The notes below the pieces were generated by a model. The model was given only the letters and a program-made list of their open reading frames with translations. It did no database searches and had not been told where the DNA came from. Of a DNA stretch of 64,000 nucleotides, positions 48,242 to 56,955 are shown in pieces (within the stretch, counting starts at the first letter, position 1; each line of letters begins with the position of its first letter). The DNA is from an uncultured Lachnospiraceae bacterium (GTDB lineage: Bacteria > Bacillota > Clostridia > Lachnospirales > Lachnospiraceae), in contig CAJUJK010000006.1 in assembly GCA_910586705.1 (NCBI GenBank), positions 96,771 through 160,770 on the forward strand, given 5' to 3'. The position numbers were made by a program, and so were the translations under genes.

Positions 48242-49075
48242 ATGGAAAAAAGAAGAGCAATAAGCATTATGGGTATGATGTTCATTTTGTTGATGATCAT
48301 CCGAACGTTGGAAATTATTTTTGTAAAAACCGATCAGACATGGGTTGGAGAGAATATCTTACATAAAATCTGCTGCATTTTGCTGATATGGATTGCACTA
48401 AGCATGATTAAGTCTCATTGGAGTGATCTGGGATTTTCAAAAAGGGGATTGTTTACCGGTTTGAAATACGGTTTTGCTCTTGGCATAAGCACCTTTTTTC
48501 TCTCTTACGCTACGGAGTTTATTGTGTTGTCCGTAATGGGAAAACACCCGTCTTTGCGATTTTATATTACAAATTTTTCACTGACACAGACACATACAAA
48601 TGGCAGCTCCCTGTTAGCCGTGATCGTGTGCATAATCGGTAACCTAATAAACGTCTGGGCAGAAGAGGGACTGTTCCGAGGACTGTTTTGTAAAATCGGC
48701 ATACAATGCTATTCTCAAAAGACAACGAATATTATACAGGCTCTGCTTTTTGGAATATGGCACATTACCAATGTCATAAATCCTCTGCTTGACGGTTCCA
48801 TGCATATTGCTATGGCAGTTTTTATGGGCACCGGATACATATTATTGTCTGGAATTTTAGCATATGAATGGGGCATGTGCGCCGCTTTGTCCGGAACGCT
48901 CTGGGTAGGTGCGTCAGAACATTTATTTAACAATTTCATAAGCAATTCCTTACATACAGTGACAGAAACAGGCGCAGATGAATTGATGATAATCAGAATA
49001 ACCTTATCCAATATTTTATCGTTGTTATTCGTTTTGGTTATCTCGCAAAGAAATAAGCATAAATCATTTCAGTAG
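48242..49075 (+). CDS. CPBP family intramembrane metalloprotease
   Basis: A 277-residue polytopic protein of the CAAX/ABI (CPBP) group. Motif 1 is AEEGLFRGLFC (EExxxR near residues 141-146), motif 2 LFGIWHITNV (FxxxH near 181), and a later segment with HLFNNFISNS. Such proteases cleave prenylated or other membrane substrates, or protect against bacteriocins. The gene stands alone after the HAD pair and looks more AT-rich than neighbours, as do the two HAD genes (46.9-49.1 kb), which suggests a common transferred block. Confidence 0.82.
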   Translation: MEKRRAISIMGMMFILLMIIRTLEIIFVKTDQTWVGENILHKICCILLIWIALSMIKSHWSDLGFSKRGLFTGLKYGFALGISTFFLSYATEFIVLSVMGKHPSLRFYITNFSLTQTHTNGSSLLAVIVCIIGNLINVWAEEGLFRGLFCKIGIQCYSQKTTNIIQALLFGIWHITNVINPLLDGSMHIAMAVFMGTGYILLSGILAYEWGMCAALSGTLWVGASEHLFNNFISNSLHTVTETGADELMIIRITLSNILSLLFVLVISQRNKHKSFQ

Positions 49076-49219
49076 AGAAACCCCAGCATCCCCCTCACGC
49101 AAAACACGTCTAAATGCTCAATCCTCGCCATGGATGATCTCCTCTATCGAAAGCGGCGGCACAACCGCGCCGCCTGCTTCCTTTTCTTTATGGTAAAACT
49201 CTGCCATTATAGTATAGTT

Positions 49220-51250
49220 TTACATCCCTTCCTTCAAAACACCTTGATCCCGCATCACCTTCTCAACTACCGTGCCCTTCACGAACTTAAGCAGCAGCTT
49301 CTTCACCGGGTTCAGCGGTCCTAAGTTGATTTCCAGCGGGGACTTGCCGTCCATCAGCTTCACGCTGCTGGAGAGAAGCTCCCTGATATCGTAAACGCTG
49401 CCCCACACTTCCGGCACGCCCCTGTCTACGCCGAGCAGTCCGTAAACAGCTTCCATAGCGGTTCTGACAGAATACTCTGTGGTGAACACGGTGTCTCTCG
49501 GGGTCTGGGCAAACTGACCGAGGAATGCGAAGTTCACACAGCCGTCGGGAATCACGTCGGGTCTGTCACCTGCTGTTCTGGGCATGAAGAAGGCGGTGAT
49601 ATACGGCATCATGGTCGGCACGCAGACCGCGCTCTTCTCGGCGAGCTCGTCGATCTCCTCCACAGGCACGCCCAGATGGTAGAGCCACTCCTGTGTGATC
49701 TCCTTGCCGGTGCAGTCCTTCATGGGTTTCTTCACATAATCGCCCTCCACATCCGTGAACAGACCGTACACCCAGACGCAGACTTTCTTCTTATCCTGCT
49801 CTTTAAACTGTCCCTGCCTGTTGATGGTCCAGCTTAAGAGCCACGAGGAATCCTGACAGCTCACGATGCCGCCGGTCACCACCTTGCCGCTTCTCGGGTC
49901 ACGCTTGCAGATTGCCTCGATATAGGGGAGAATCTTGTCGTCCAGCGTGGTAACGGTGGCAGACTCCCAGTTTGTCTTTGCCACATCGGAGCAGAACTTC
50001 TCGGGACGGCCGAAGGAAGGATCCTGCTTCGCAATATTTTTCCAGAGGCTCCAGCAGCCGCTTGTGCGCACCTCCGCATCCCCGTTGGGCGCGTGGTTCT
50101 GGTCGCCGTAGATGGTCCCTTCCGTGCAGCTTCCGTTGGTCACGAATACAAGGTCGTTCTCGGTTAACATAATACCTTTTTCCACGCCTTTTACCTTGCA
50201 CTCGATCGCCTTGGCGATCTTTTTATCCCCCTCAAATCCGAAGATGACGTTGGTCACTTCGGTGTTAAACTGGAAGTCAACGCCCGCTGCCTCCAGATAC
50301 TTCTGCATGGGCAGAATCAAGGATTCGTACTGGTTGTATTTCGTAAATTTCAGTGCGCTGAAATCCGGCAGTCCCGCGATATGATGGATAAAGCGCTGGA
50401 AATACAGCTTCATCTCCAGTGCGCTGTGCCAGTTCTCAAAGGCGAACATGGTGCGCCAGTAAAGCCAGAACGTGGAGTCAAACACTTCCTCGTCGAACAC
50501 ATCCTCGATGGTCTTGTCATAGAGATCCTCATCCTTCGTCATAAAGAGTTTCATAATCTCCATGCAGCCCTTCTGGCTCAGATTGAACCTGCCGTCCGTG
50601 TGGGCGTCCTGCCCTCTGTTTACGGTGGCACGGCAGAGGGAGTAGTTCGGATCCTCCTTGTTCAGCCAGTAGTATTCGTCAAGCACCGACACGCCCGGCG
50701 TCTCGATGGAAGGAATGCTGCGGAACAAGTCCCACAGACACTCGAAATGATTCTCCATCTCCCTGCCGCCGCGCATCACATACCCTCTGGTGGGATCGTC
50801 GATGCCGTCGCAGGCGCCGCCCGCAATGTCCATGGACTCCAAAATATGGATGTGGCTGCCGGGCATCTGTCCATCGCGTACAAGGAAGCACGCCGCCGCC
50901 AGAGAGGCGAGTCCGCTGCCAACGATGTAGGCGTTTTTCTCATCCACCCCTTCCGGTTTCTTCGGCGTCGCAAACGCTTCATAGTTGCCGTTGCTGTAGT
51001 AGATACCCTTGCTGTTTTTGTCGTACCGCCCAAGCTCTGTGTTGCGGTAATCCAGTTCCGTGTATTTTCTGCCGTGACGCTTTCCGTCCCCGGAAACCTC
51101 CGCCCCGTTCTGTTCTCCTTCTTCCACCGTCTCACCCGGCTCCAATCCCACGTTCGCTTTTTTCTGTAAGGTTTTCGCCGCCAGCGCCGCTCCCGCTCCA
51201 GCTGCCGCTACTGCCGCCATACCAAGTCCGATGCTCTTCTTGTTTGCCAT
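49220..51250 (-). CDS. ohyA: oleate hydratase (MCRA family) with N-terminal membrane segment
   Basis: A 676-residue FAD-dependent fatty acid hydratase that adds water to the cis-9 double bond of oleic and linoleic acids. The FAD fold is clear: NAYIVGSGLASLAAACFLVRDGQ (about residues 105-127), HILESMDIAGGACDG, GYVMRGGREMENHFECLWDLF, and FLGQFAQTPRDTVFTTEYSVRTAME near the end. Unlike the usual cytosolic form, it starts with MANKKS and a roughly 20-residue Ala/Gly-rich hydrophobic segment, then a charged linker before the enzyme. The protein may thus be tethered to the membrane, where fatty acids arrive. It is preceded by a TetR-type regulator gene. Confidence 0.93.
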   Translation of the reverse strand: MANKKSIGLGMAAVAAAGAGAALAAKTLQKKANVGLEPGETVEEGEQNGAEVSGDGKRHGRKYTELDYRNTELGRYDKNSKGIYYSNGNYEAFATPKKPEGVDEKNAYIVGSGLASLAAACFLVRDGQMPGSHIHILESMDIAGGACDGIDDPTRGYVMRGGREMENHFECLWDLFRSIPSIETPGVSVLDEYYWLNKEDPNYSLCRATVNRGQDAHTDGRFNLSQKGCMEIMKLFMTKDEDLYDKTIEDVFDEEVFDSTFWLYWRTMFAFENWHSALEMKLYFQRFIHHIAGLPDFSALKFTKYNQYESLILPMQKYLEAAGVDFQFNTEVTNVIFGFEGDKKIAKAIECKVKGVEKGIMLTENDLVFVTNGSCTEGTIYGDQNHAPNGDAEVRTSGCWSLWKNIAKQDPSFGRPEKFCSDVAKTNWESATVTTLDDKILPYIEAICKRDPRSGKVVTGGIVSCQDSSWLLSWTINRQGQFKEQDKKKVCVWVYGLFTDVEGDYVKKPMKDCTGKEITQEWLYHLGVPVEEIDELAEKSAVCVPTMMPYITAFFMPRTAGDRPDVIPDGCVNFAFLGQFAQTPRDTVFTTEYSVRTAMEAVYGLLGVDRGVPEVWGSVYDIRELLSSSVKLMDGKSPLEINLGPLNPVKKLLLKFVKGTVVEKVMRDQGVLKEGM

Positions 51251-51319
51251 ATATGTTCCACCTTTCCTGATTCCGGCGGTTTCCCATCCGCCGCTGCTTT
51301 CTTTTTGATTACTAAAGCT

Positions 51320-51348
51320 ATCATACCCATTCTTCCCCCTTTTACCAA
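51320..51348 (-). promoter_or_regulatory. promoter of the oleate hydratase gene
   Basis: Reverse strand: TTGGTA (51343-51348), 17 nt, TATGAT (51320-51325), 70 nt before the start and just downstream of the TetR terminator, so the hydratase has its own promoter. Confidence 0.5.
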
Positions 51349-51357
51349 TTTACAAAA

Positions 51358-51392
51358 AAGGCGAAATGATAAAAAACTTATCATTCCGCCTT
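51358..51392 (-). terminator. terminator of the TetR gene
   Basis: AAGGCGGAATGATAA pairs with TTATCATTTCGCCTT (one mismatch) on the reverse strand and is followed by a U run (TTTTTTG). Confidence 0.75.
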
Positions 51393-51423
51393 GCTTGATT
51401 AAAAAAGCAGCGCCGTAACAACA

Positions 51424-51432
51424 TTATGTAAA
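51424..51432 (-). repeat. TTTACATAA word, site 9 (reverse)
   Basis: In the 3' untranslated end of the TetR gene, four bases after its stop codon. Confidence 0.7.
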
Positions 51433-51436
51433 CCAT

Positions 51437-52012
51437 TTATCCTGCGCTGTCCGCTCTCTCAAAGTTTTCAATGGAGCGGGCAATATTGCCGTGCAGCATC
51501 ACGCCCATATTTTCCACAATCTCCGCATAGTCCGCCTTCATGCCGTGTCCGATCCAGTCAAGCATAATCCCCACAAAGCCATACTTATAAAAATCCGCGA
51601 TAAACGCCTTGTGATCCGCCGCAAGTGCAATGCCACGGCACTTTTCCTCCACCACCTCTTTTATCATATCGTATGTAAATTTATAGAGGTAGCTTTCTAT
51701 TTTTTCCCTGCCGATACTGCGGTACACATTTAGGATAAAGTCCTTATTTTCCAGAACGGCGTCAAAAACCTGCCCCATCCCTTCCTGCCATGTATCGTAA
51801 GTCTTTTTGCCCTGCAGCGCTTTCCTGCCGTCCTCCACGCAGACCCATTCCACCAGATCATAAATATCTTTGAAATGGTAGTAGAACGCCATCCTGCTGA
51901 TGCCGCAGTCCGAAGTGAGATCGTTGATCGTTATCTTCTCCAGCCGCTTTGTCAGAACCAGCTTTTTTAGGGACTCCCCCAGCGCAATTTTCGTCGCGTT
52001 TGTATTCGGCAT
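51437..52012 (-). CDS. TetR/AcrR family regulator, DhaS-like
   Basis: A 191-residue regulator. The N-terminal helix-turn-helix is ALGESLKKLVLTKRLEKITINDLTSDCGISRMAFYYHFKDIYDLVEWV (about residues 8-57). The helical C-terminal domain resembles the TetR_C_8 group found with dihydroxyacetone kinase or membrane proteins. ATG 52012 follows GAAGGAG; an in-frame start 7 codons earlier lacks one. Its place directly before the oleate hydratase gene, with a short terminator between, suggests that it senses fatty acids and controls the hydratase; this is inference. Confidence 0.85.
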   Translation of the reverse strand: MPNTNATKIALGESLKKLVLTKRLEKITINDLTSDCGISRMAFYYHFKDIYDLVEWVCVEDGRKALQGKKTYDTWQEGMGQVFDAVLENKDFILNVYRSIGREKIESYLYKFTYDMIKEVVEEKCRGIALAADHKAFIADFYKYGFVGIMLDWIGHGMKADYAEIVENMGVMLHGNIARSIENFERADSAG

Positions 52013-52104
52013 CGTGTTCTCCTTCCCCGTCATTCTCCCGACCGGCAGCTCTCCGGCACTGTCCCGATCCGCCCCATTCCTTTACCGGAACGGGAAACAG
52101 TCTG

Positions 52105-52431
52105 TCAGCCCTTTTTCGCTTTCTTCTTCGGCTCCGGCAGTTCCTTATACATTTCCTGTAAGATTTCCGCCATCAGCGCCTCGTTCTCCACGTCCTCCAC
52201 GATGACCATCTGCGTTTTGGAGCCCTCATAGGGATAATCCCTGTCCGCCTCCGGCAGCAGGCGCAGCACCGTTTCCGTCGGTTTTAAGAACAGACAGTTG
52301 TCGCAGATATCGCCGATGAGTTTCCCCTGAAAGTAGACACAGTATTCCCCCATCATCTTTCTGGTGGTCACGTCGCCCACCCGTTGTAAATTGCCCACTA
52401 CATAATCGTGAAACTCCTTTGTCGTCGCCAT
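52105..52431 (-). CDS. TfoX/Sxy N-terminal domain protein
   Basis: A 108-residue protein that matches the TfoX N-terminal domain: FHDYVVGNLQRVGDVTTRKMMGEYCVYFQGKLIGDICDNCLFLKPTE. The C-terminal TfoX domain (as in the E. coli competence regulator Sxy) is missing, as is normal for Firmicutes single-domain forms. The end is Lys-rich (EPKKKAKKG). Function in Firmicutes unknown. It lies between the LacI and TetR genes with no clear link to either. Confidence 0.82.
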   Translation of the reverse strand: MATTKEFHDYVVGNLQRVGDVTTRKMMGEYCVYFQGKLIGDICDNCLFLKPTETVLRLLPEADRDYPYEGSKTQMVIVEDVENEALMAEILQEMYKELPEPKKKAKKG

Positions 52432-52474
52432 ATGCGCCCCTCCTCACCTCAACCAGATGTACTTTTCGCGTTTC

Positions 52475-53479
52475 TCACAACGTGTCACCCGCCAGCATTT
52501 CGCAGTCCAGTATCACCGTCTCATCTCCTGCCGCTTCCCCGTTCATCAGCTTAAACAGAAGCTTCACAGCCTCCTTTGCCACAGGCTCTACCGGATTATA
52601 GATCGTACACAGCCGGGGGGTCACATAATCCAAAATATCAATGCCGTCAAATCCGACAATGCCATAATCCACGCCGGCCTTTTTTCCCTTTTCCGCCATA
52701 TATTTCATGATATCCAGTGCAAAAATATCTCCTGCGCAAAAAAAAGCTGTCCGCTTTTTCGTTTTCTGCAGTTCCTCGCAGGCACGCTTTTCATACGACA
52801 CCTTTTCACTGATCACGAGGCTCTCCACGACCGGCTTCCCGGTCTGTTTCCACAGCTCTACCGCCTCAGTAAAGCCTTCCAGACGCTGTCTGTGCACATA
52901 AGTATTACCCTCTGTCTGTTCCAGCGGCGGGCACACAAAGACTATTTTTTCGTACCCCTTTCCCAGAATCGTCTCCGTGGCTTCCCTTGCCGCCTTCTTC
53001 TCCTCTATGCTCACAAAAGGGATGCCGTCAGCGATTCTGTTGCCTATGGTAACGATGGGTGTATCAAGACTTCTAAGAAAGTCCCGGTACTCCTTTCCCT
53101 GATTGACCGAGGAGAGGATGATGCCATCCACATGATAATCCACCAGCCTCTCCAGCTGTTCCTTCTCCATCTCTTTATTCTCTTCATGGAGCGTGATATT
53201 GACAAAATATCCCCGCTTGCGCGCTTCTGTGCCAATGGCGCTGAGCATCTGTGAAAAATACCTGTTGTTCACATCCAGCACCACCACGCCTATGTAAAAA
53301 GTCTGTCCTTTTACCAGCCCTCTCGCCAGCAGATCCGGCCGGTATCCGCACTCTTTCGCCTTGGTCTGGATTAGTTCCTTCGTCTGGGGGTTGATCCTTC
53401 CCGTATCCGTGAGCGCCCGATGTACGGTCATCCTCGACACGCCACACATCTCGGCAAGTTCCTTCGCTGTTATCGCCAC
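52475..53479 (-). CDS. LacI family transcriptional regulator
   Basis: A 334-residue repressor. The N-terminal headpiece MAITAKELAEMCGVSRMTVHRALTDTGRINPQTKELIQTKAKECGYRPDLLARGLVKG is the usual HTH plus hinge helix. The periplasmic-binding-like domain follows (YIGVVVLDVNNRYFSQMLSAIGTEARKRGYFVNI, VDGIILSSVNQG, FCAGDIFALDIMKYMAEKGKKAGVDYGIVGFDGIDI). It is the last gene of the second arabinofuranosidase operon, 40 nt after GH51, and probably regulates it in response to arabinose or an arabino-oligosaccharide. Confidence 0.9.
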   Translation of the reverse strand: MAITAKELAEMCGVSRMTVHRALTDTGRINPQTKELIQTKAKECGYRPDLLARGLVKGQTFYIGVVVLDVNNRYFSQMLSAIGTEARKRGYFVNITLHEENKEMEKEQLERLVDYHVDGIILSSVNQGKEYRDFLRSLDTPIVTIGNRIADGIPFVSIEEKKAAREATETILGKGYEKIVFVCPPLEQTEGNTYVHRQRLEGFTEAVELWKQTGKPVVESLVISEKVSYEKRACEELQKTKKRTAFFCAGDIFALDIMKYMAEKGKKAGVDYGIVGFDGIDILDYVTPRLCTIYNPVEPVAKEAVKLLFKLMNGEAAGDETVILDCEMLAGDTL

Positions 53480-53519
53480 CGCTTATCCCCCTTTTATGGA
53501 AAACTTTCATTTTATTTTA

Positions 53520-55034
53520 TCATAAAATTTCGATTCGTACCATATTCCATGAAAAAGGCGGAAGAATACTTTTTACCCTGTTATGCTGAAGACTGCTCTG
53601 GTCCGTCTGCCGCGGCGTTACCGCATCATGGGTTTCCAGATTGGTCGTCTTCCTGTCATCACAGTGCATGGTTACGTGTTCCGTCACACGGACCACTTGA
53701 AATCCCTGCAGATTCAGTTCCACCTCTGCTTCCTTCTCCGTGCGGTTTACGGCAAACAATACCACTTCCCTGCCCTCCTCATTATAAACCGCCGCATAAT
53801 CCACACAAGGCACGTTCTTTCTCATGTCGCAGTCATAGCACGGTATTTCATCCACCGCAAGCATCGTCTTTCCGACCCCGTAATTTGCCATGTGCATAAA
53901 GGGATAATAGATGGGCTGCACCCACACCTCCCCGCCGCGCTCGGTCATAATCGCCGCGCTGATATTGGTCAGCAGGGACTGGCACGCAATCTTGATGCGG
54001 TCCGCATACTTTAAGAAATTCATCATCATTGAGGCGAACAGCAGCGAATCCTCCATCGTGTAAATTTGTTCACTCAGATGAGGCGCCACCTGCCACGGGC
54101 TTTCATCCACCGATGCCGCCACCACCTGATCCGGCACCGACCATACGCCCCACTCGTCAAAACTGATGTACAGCGTCTTATCCGATCTGTGCCATGCCTT
54201 GACATAGTCACAGGTTCCGATCACCGTTCTGATATACTGTTCCATGTCAAGAGACTGGGAAAGGAAATTTTCCGTCCCAAGTTCCTGCCCGCCATAATAC
54301 TGGTGCAGGGAAACATAGTCCACATAGGGATATGTATATTTCAGCGTTTCCGCCTCCCAGTCGGGATACGTCTTCATATCGGATTTGGAACTGCCGCAGG
54401 AAACCAGTTCGATGCTGCTGTCCACCTGCTTCATTGCCTTTGCCGTCTCCTGTGCCAGCCTGCCGTACTCCTGTGCCGTCTTATGCCCGATCTGCCAGTC
54501 CCCGTCCATCTCATTCCCAAGACACCATGTCTTGATACCGTATGGGTTTTCCACCCCATGTTCCCTTCTCCAGTCACTGTAAGCAGTTCCCCCTTTGATG
54601 TTGCAGTACTCCACAAGAGACACCGCGTTCTCAATTCCTTTCGTCCCCAGATTTACGGCGAACACCGGCTCAATCCCCGCTTTCTCTGCCCACCGCATAA
54701 ATTCATTGGTCCCGATCTCATTGGTCTCGATGGCACGCCATGCAATCTCCAGCCTGCGAGGGCGTGCCTCTGCCGGTCCTACGCCGTCACGCCAGTCATA
54801 GCAGGACACAAAATTTCCACCGGGATAACGGACCGCCGTGACGCCCATCTGTTTTACTTTCTCCAGAACGTCCTGCCGGAATCCATCCTCGTCCGCCGTC
54901 TCATGCCCGGGCTCATAAATTCCCGAGTACACCACACGTCCCATATGCTCCACGAAAGAGCCGTAAATTCTCCTGTCAATCTCTCCTTTTACAAATTCCC
55001 TGTTCACAGTGATACTTGCATTTATTTTCTCCAT
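53520..55034 (-). CDS. abfA: alpha-L-arabinofuranosidase, GH51 (second copy)
   Basis: A 504-residue cytoplasmic enzyme from the preferred ATG 55034 (GGAGAAG upstream). IYGSFVEHMGRVVYSGIYEPGHETADEDGF and RYPGGNFVSCYDWRDGVGP open the barrel; the acid/base Glu is in CLGNEMDGDWQIG (about residue 174), the nucleophile Glu in ISFDEWGVW (about 293). It differs strongly from the copy at 26732-28243 (GNEMDGDW versus GNENWGCG around the acid/base), so the two belong to different GH51 branches. It is fed by the transporter encoded upstream in the same direction. Confidence 0.95.
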   Translation of the reverse strand: MEKINASITVNREFVKGEIDRRIYGSFVEHMGRVVYSGIYEPGHETADEDGFRQDVLEKVKQMGVTAVRYPGGNFVSCYDWRDGVGPAEARPRRLEIAWRAIETNEIGTNEFMRWAEKAGIEPVFAVNLGTKGIENAVSLVEYCNIKGGTAYSDWRREHGVENPYGIKTWCLGNEMDGDWQIGHKTAQEYGRLAQETAKAMKQVDSSIELVSCGSSKSDMKTYPDWEAETLKYTYPYVDYVSLHQYYGGQELGTENFLSQSLDMEQYIRTVIGTCDYVKAWHRSDKTLYISFDEWGVWSVPDQVVAASVDESPWQVAPHLSEQIYTMEDSLLFASMMMNFLKYADRIKIACQSLLTNISAAIMTERGGEVWVQPIYYPFMHMANYGVGKTMLAVDEIPCYDCDMRKNVPCVDYAAVYNEEGREVVLFAVNRTEKEAEVELNLQGFQVVRVTEHVTMHCDDRKTTNLETHDAVTPRQTDQSSLQHNRVKSILPPFSWNMVRIEIL

Positions 55035-55112
55035 ATCTTCTCCTGTCCCGATTTTATATTTTTCTTTCCTTATCATACAAGCTGCTGCCGTAAATATCGT
55101 TACAACATTCCT

Positions 55113-55955
55113 TTATTCCTTCACACCGGCCGTTGCCACCCCTTCAATAAAATACTTCTGGCAGAAAATATACAGCACCAGAAGCGGTGTCAGCGAAATC
55201 ATCGTAGCCGCCAGCGTGGGGCCGTACTTGATCACCTTATTTCCCACCAGAACCGCAAGTCCCGCCGAAAGCGTCCGCTTATTCTGGGAACTGGTGAGCA
55301 TCAGCGGATAGAGCAGATCGTTCCAGTTATTCATAAAATGGAAGATGCCCAGACTCACCAGCGCTGGTTTACATAACGGCATCATAATGGACCAAAAGAT
55401 CCGAAATTCGCTCATGCCGTCTATCCTTCCCGATTCCTCCAATGACTTCGGCAACCCCTGGAAGAAGGAACTCATCATATAAATGCCAAAGGCGCTTGTT
55501 GCCCGCGGCAGGATCAGTCCCAGATAACTGTCCAGAAGACGCAGCTTATACACTTCAATATAGAGCGGCGTCATAATGATCTGGAATGGCACCATCATGG
55601 TCAGAAGGATGATGGAAAACAGGATTCTGGAACCTTTAAAACGCATCCTTGCAAAGGCATACCCTGCCATGGAGTCAAACAGCAGACTGATTACCGTCAC
55701 ACCGCCCGCAAAAATCACCGTATTCTTTGTCATTTCAAAGATCGGTATGCTGTCTCCCACATACAGATACTGGTGCAGCGTCCACTCTTCCGGGAAAAAC
55801 CGGGGTGGAAACTTAATCACACCCACGTCGGTCTTAAAAGATGAGACAAACAGCCATAAGATGGGTATCAGCACCGTAACGGCAATCAGAAATGTAAAAA
55901 GATATCCGAGTGCCGCAGACAACGTTAACTTCCCAATTTTCTTACGCATCTGCAT
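55113..55955 (-). CDS. sugar ABC transporter permease, LacG/AraQ type, second arabinan locus
   Basis: A 280-residue permease with six spans, TMMVPFQIIMTPLYIEVYKLRLLDSYLGLILPRA and the loop ESGRIDGMSEFRIFWSIMMPLCKP near residues 174-197, ending YFIEGVATAGVKE. Its start overlaps the previous permease by 14 nt. It shares the order of the first locus but is not its direct duplicate, as the loop sequences differ. The ATPase is not encoded here. Confidence 0.9.
   Translation of the reverse strand: MQMRKKIGKLTLSAALGYLFTFLIAVTVLIPILWLFVSSFKTDVGVIKFPPRFFPEEWTLHQYLYVGDSIPIFEMTKNTVIFAGGVTVISLLFDSMAGYAFARMRFKGSRILFSIILLTMMVPFQIIMTPLYIEVYKLRLLDSYLGLILPRATSAFGIYMMSSFFQGLPKSLEESGRIDGMSEFRIFWSIMMPLCKPALVSLGIFHFMNNWNDLLYPLMLTSSQNKRTLSAGLAVLVGNKVIKYGPTLAATMISLTPLLVLYIFCQKYFIEGVATAGVKE
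55368..55376 (+). repeat. TTTACATAA word, site 10
   Basis: Inside the LacG-type permease gene, codes P-L-C-K as CCG TTA TGT AAA. Confidence 0.7.
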
Positions 55956-56856
55956 CCTCCCCTCCCTTCAGCACGAACCTGCGAAGCACAAAAGTCATCA
56001 CCGCTACGATCACAAACAGGTACACGGAGATCGCCGACGCATATCCGAGATCATAAGGAGCCGTCTGAAATCCCCTGTCGTAAATATACTGTACCACTGT
56101 CTCTGTCCTGTTGAGCGGTCCGCCCTGCGTCATCACATATGCCTGATCAAACATCTGCATGGCGCCTATCGTTGTGGTGACAATACAAAAGCTGATGGTT
56201 GGCCAGATTCCCGGTATCGTAATATGGAGAAACTTCTGAAAACTGCCCGCCCCATCCATCTGCGCCGCCTCATAAAGCGATTGGGGAATGTTTAATACTG
56301 CCGCCGCAAGAAGCGTCAGTGTGTAGCCAAAGCCCTTCCATGCTGTCACGACAATCACCGTTGGCATGGCAAGGTCCGGGTCCTTTAAGAATGACACTGT
56401 CTGAAACCCTGCCTGCTTCAGCCAGTAGGCGACCAGCCCCATATTGGGATCAAGCAGCATGGACCACACGATGCCGATTGCCGTCATGGAACAGACAAAG
56501 GGCAGGTAGTAGATGGAGCGGAGCATCTTACAGTATCTGCTGTTCTTTGCAAGGCATACCGTCAAAAACAGGGCAAGCCCCACCTGCAGCGGCACCTCTA
56601 GCAACGTGAAATAGAGACTGTTAATCGTGGCGTTCGACACCCTGCTGTCCGAAAACAGCCGGGTGAAATTTGTAACCCCCACAAAGCTGACATCTTTCAT
56701 AAAAATATTCATATCGGTAAGGCTGATTACAAAGGAAGCAATCAGCGGGATAAACACAAACACCGATAAAATTGTCATAGATGGTAATATAAAAAGATAC
56801 GCGCTCTTCTGATTCTGCGCCGCATACCTTCTTTTTTTCACCTTACTTTCTGTCAT
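55942..56856 (-). CDS. sugar ABC transporter permease, LacF/AraP type, second arabinan locus
   Basis: A 304-residue permease from ATG 56856 (GGAGGTAAAG upstream). The N-terminal basic segment KVKKRRYAAQNQK is followed by six spans and the EAA loop EAAQMDGAGSFQKFLHITIPGIWP near residues 200-223. The segment ISLTDMNIFMKDVSFVGVTNFTRLF is the external insert found in LacF/AraP-like permeases. It starts behind a stem-loop after the SBP gene. Confidence 0.9.
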   Translation of the reverse strand: MTESKVKKRRYAAQNQKSAYLFILPSMTILSVFVFIPLIASFVISLTDMNIFMKDVSFVGVTNFTRLFSDSRVSNATINSLYFTLLEVPLQVGLALFLTVCLAKNSRYCKMLRSIYYLPFVCSMTAIGIVWSMLLDPNMGLVAYWLKQAGFQTVSFLKDPDLAMPTVIVVTAWKGFGYTLTLLAAAVLNIPQSLYEAAQMDGAGSFQKFLHITIPGIWPTISFCIVTTTIGAMQMFDQAYVMTQGGPLNRTETVVQYIYDRGFQTAPYDLGYASAISVYLFVIVAVMTFVLRRFVLKGGEDADA

Positions 56857-56906
56857 CTTTACCTCCATGTCAGAGCAGTCTGTCCAGAAACTGCCCTGTT
56901 ATAGAA

Positions 56907-56932
56907 AAGAACCGCCGAAAACGACGGTTCTT
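56907..56932 (-). terminator. intercistronic stem-loop between SBP and permease genes, second locus
   Basis: AAGAACCGTCG and CGGCGGTTCTT pair (one G-U) around TTTT on the reverse strand, followed by TTCTA. It lies 24 nt after the SBP stop, exactly where the first arabinan locus has its stem-loop. Confidence 0.7.
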
Positions 56933-56955
56933 CGGTTGCCTTTTCCTGATCCCGA

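Noticed and set aside
49118..49207. 29-codon reverse frame after the oleate hydratase gene (MAEFYHKEKEAGG...)
   Set aside because: No ribosome binding site and no support beyond an ATG; possibly a gene remnant, but too weak to annotate.
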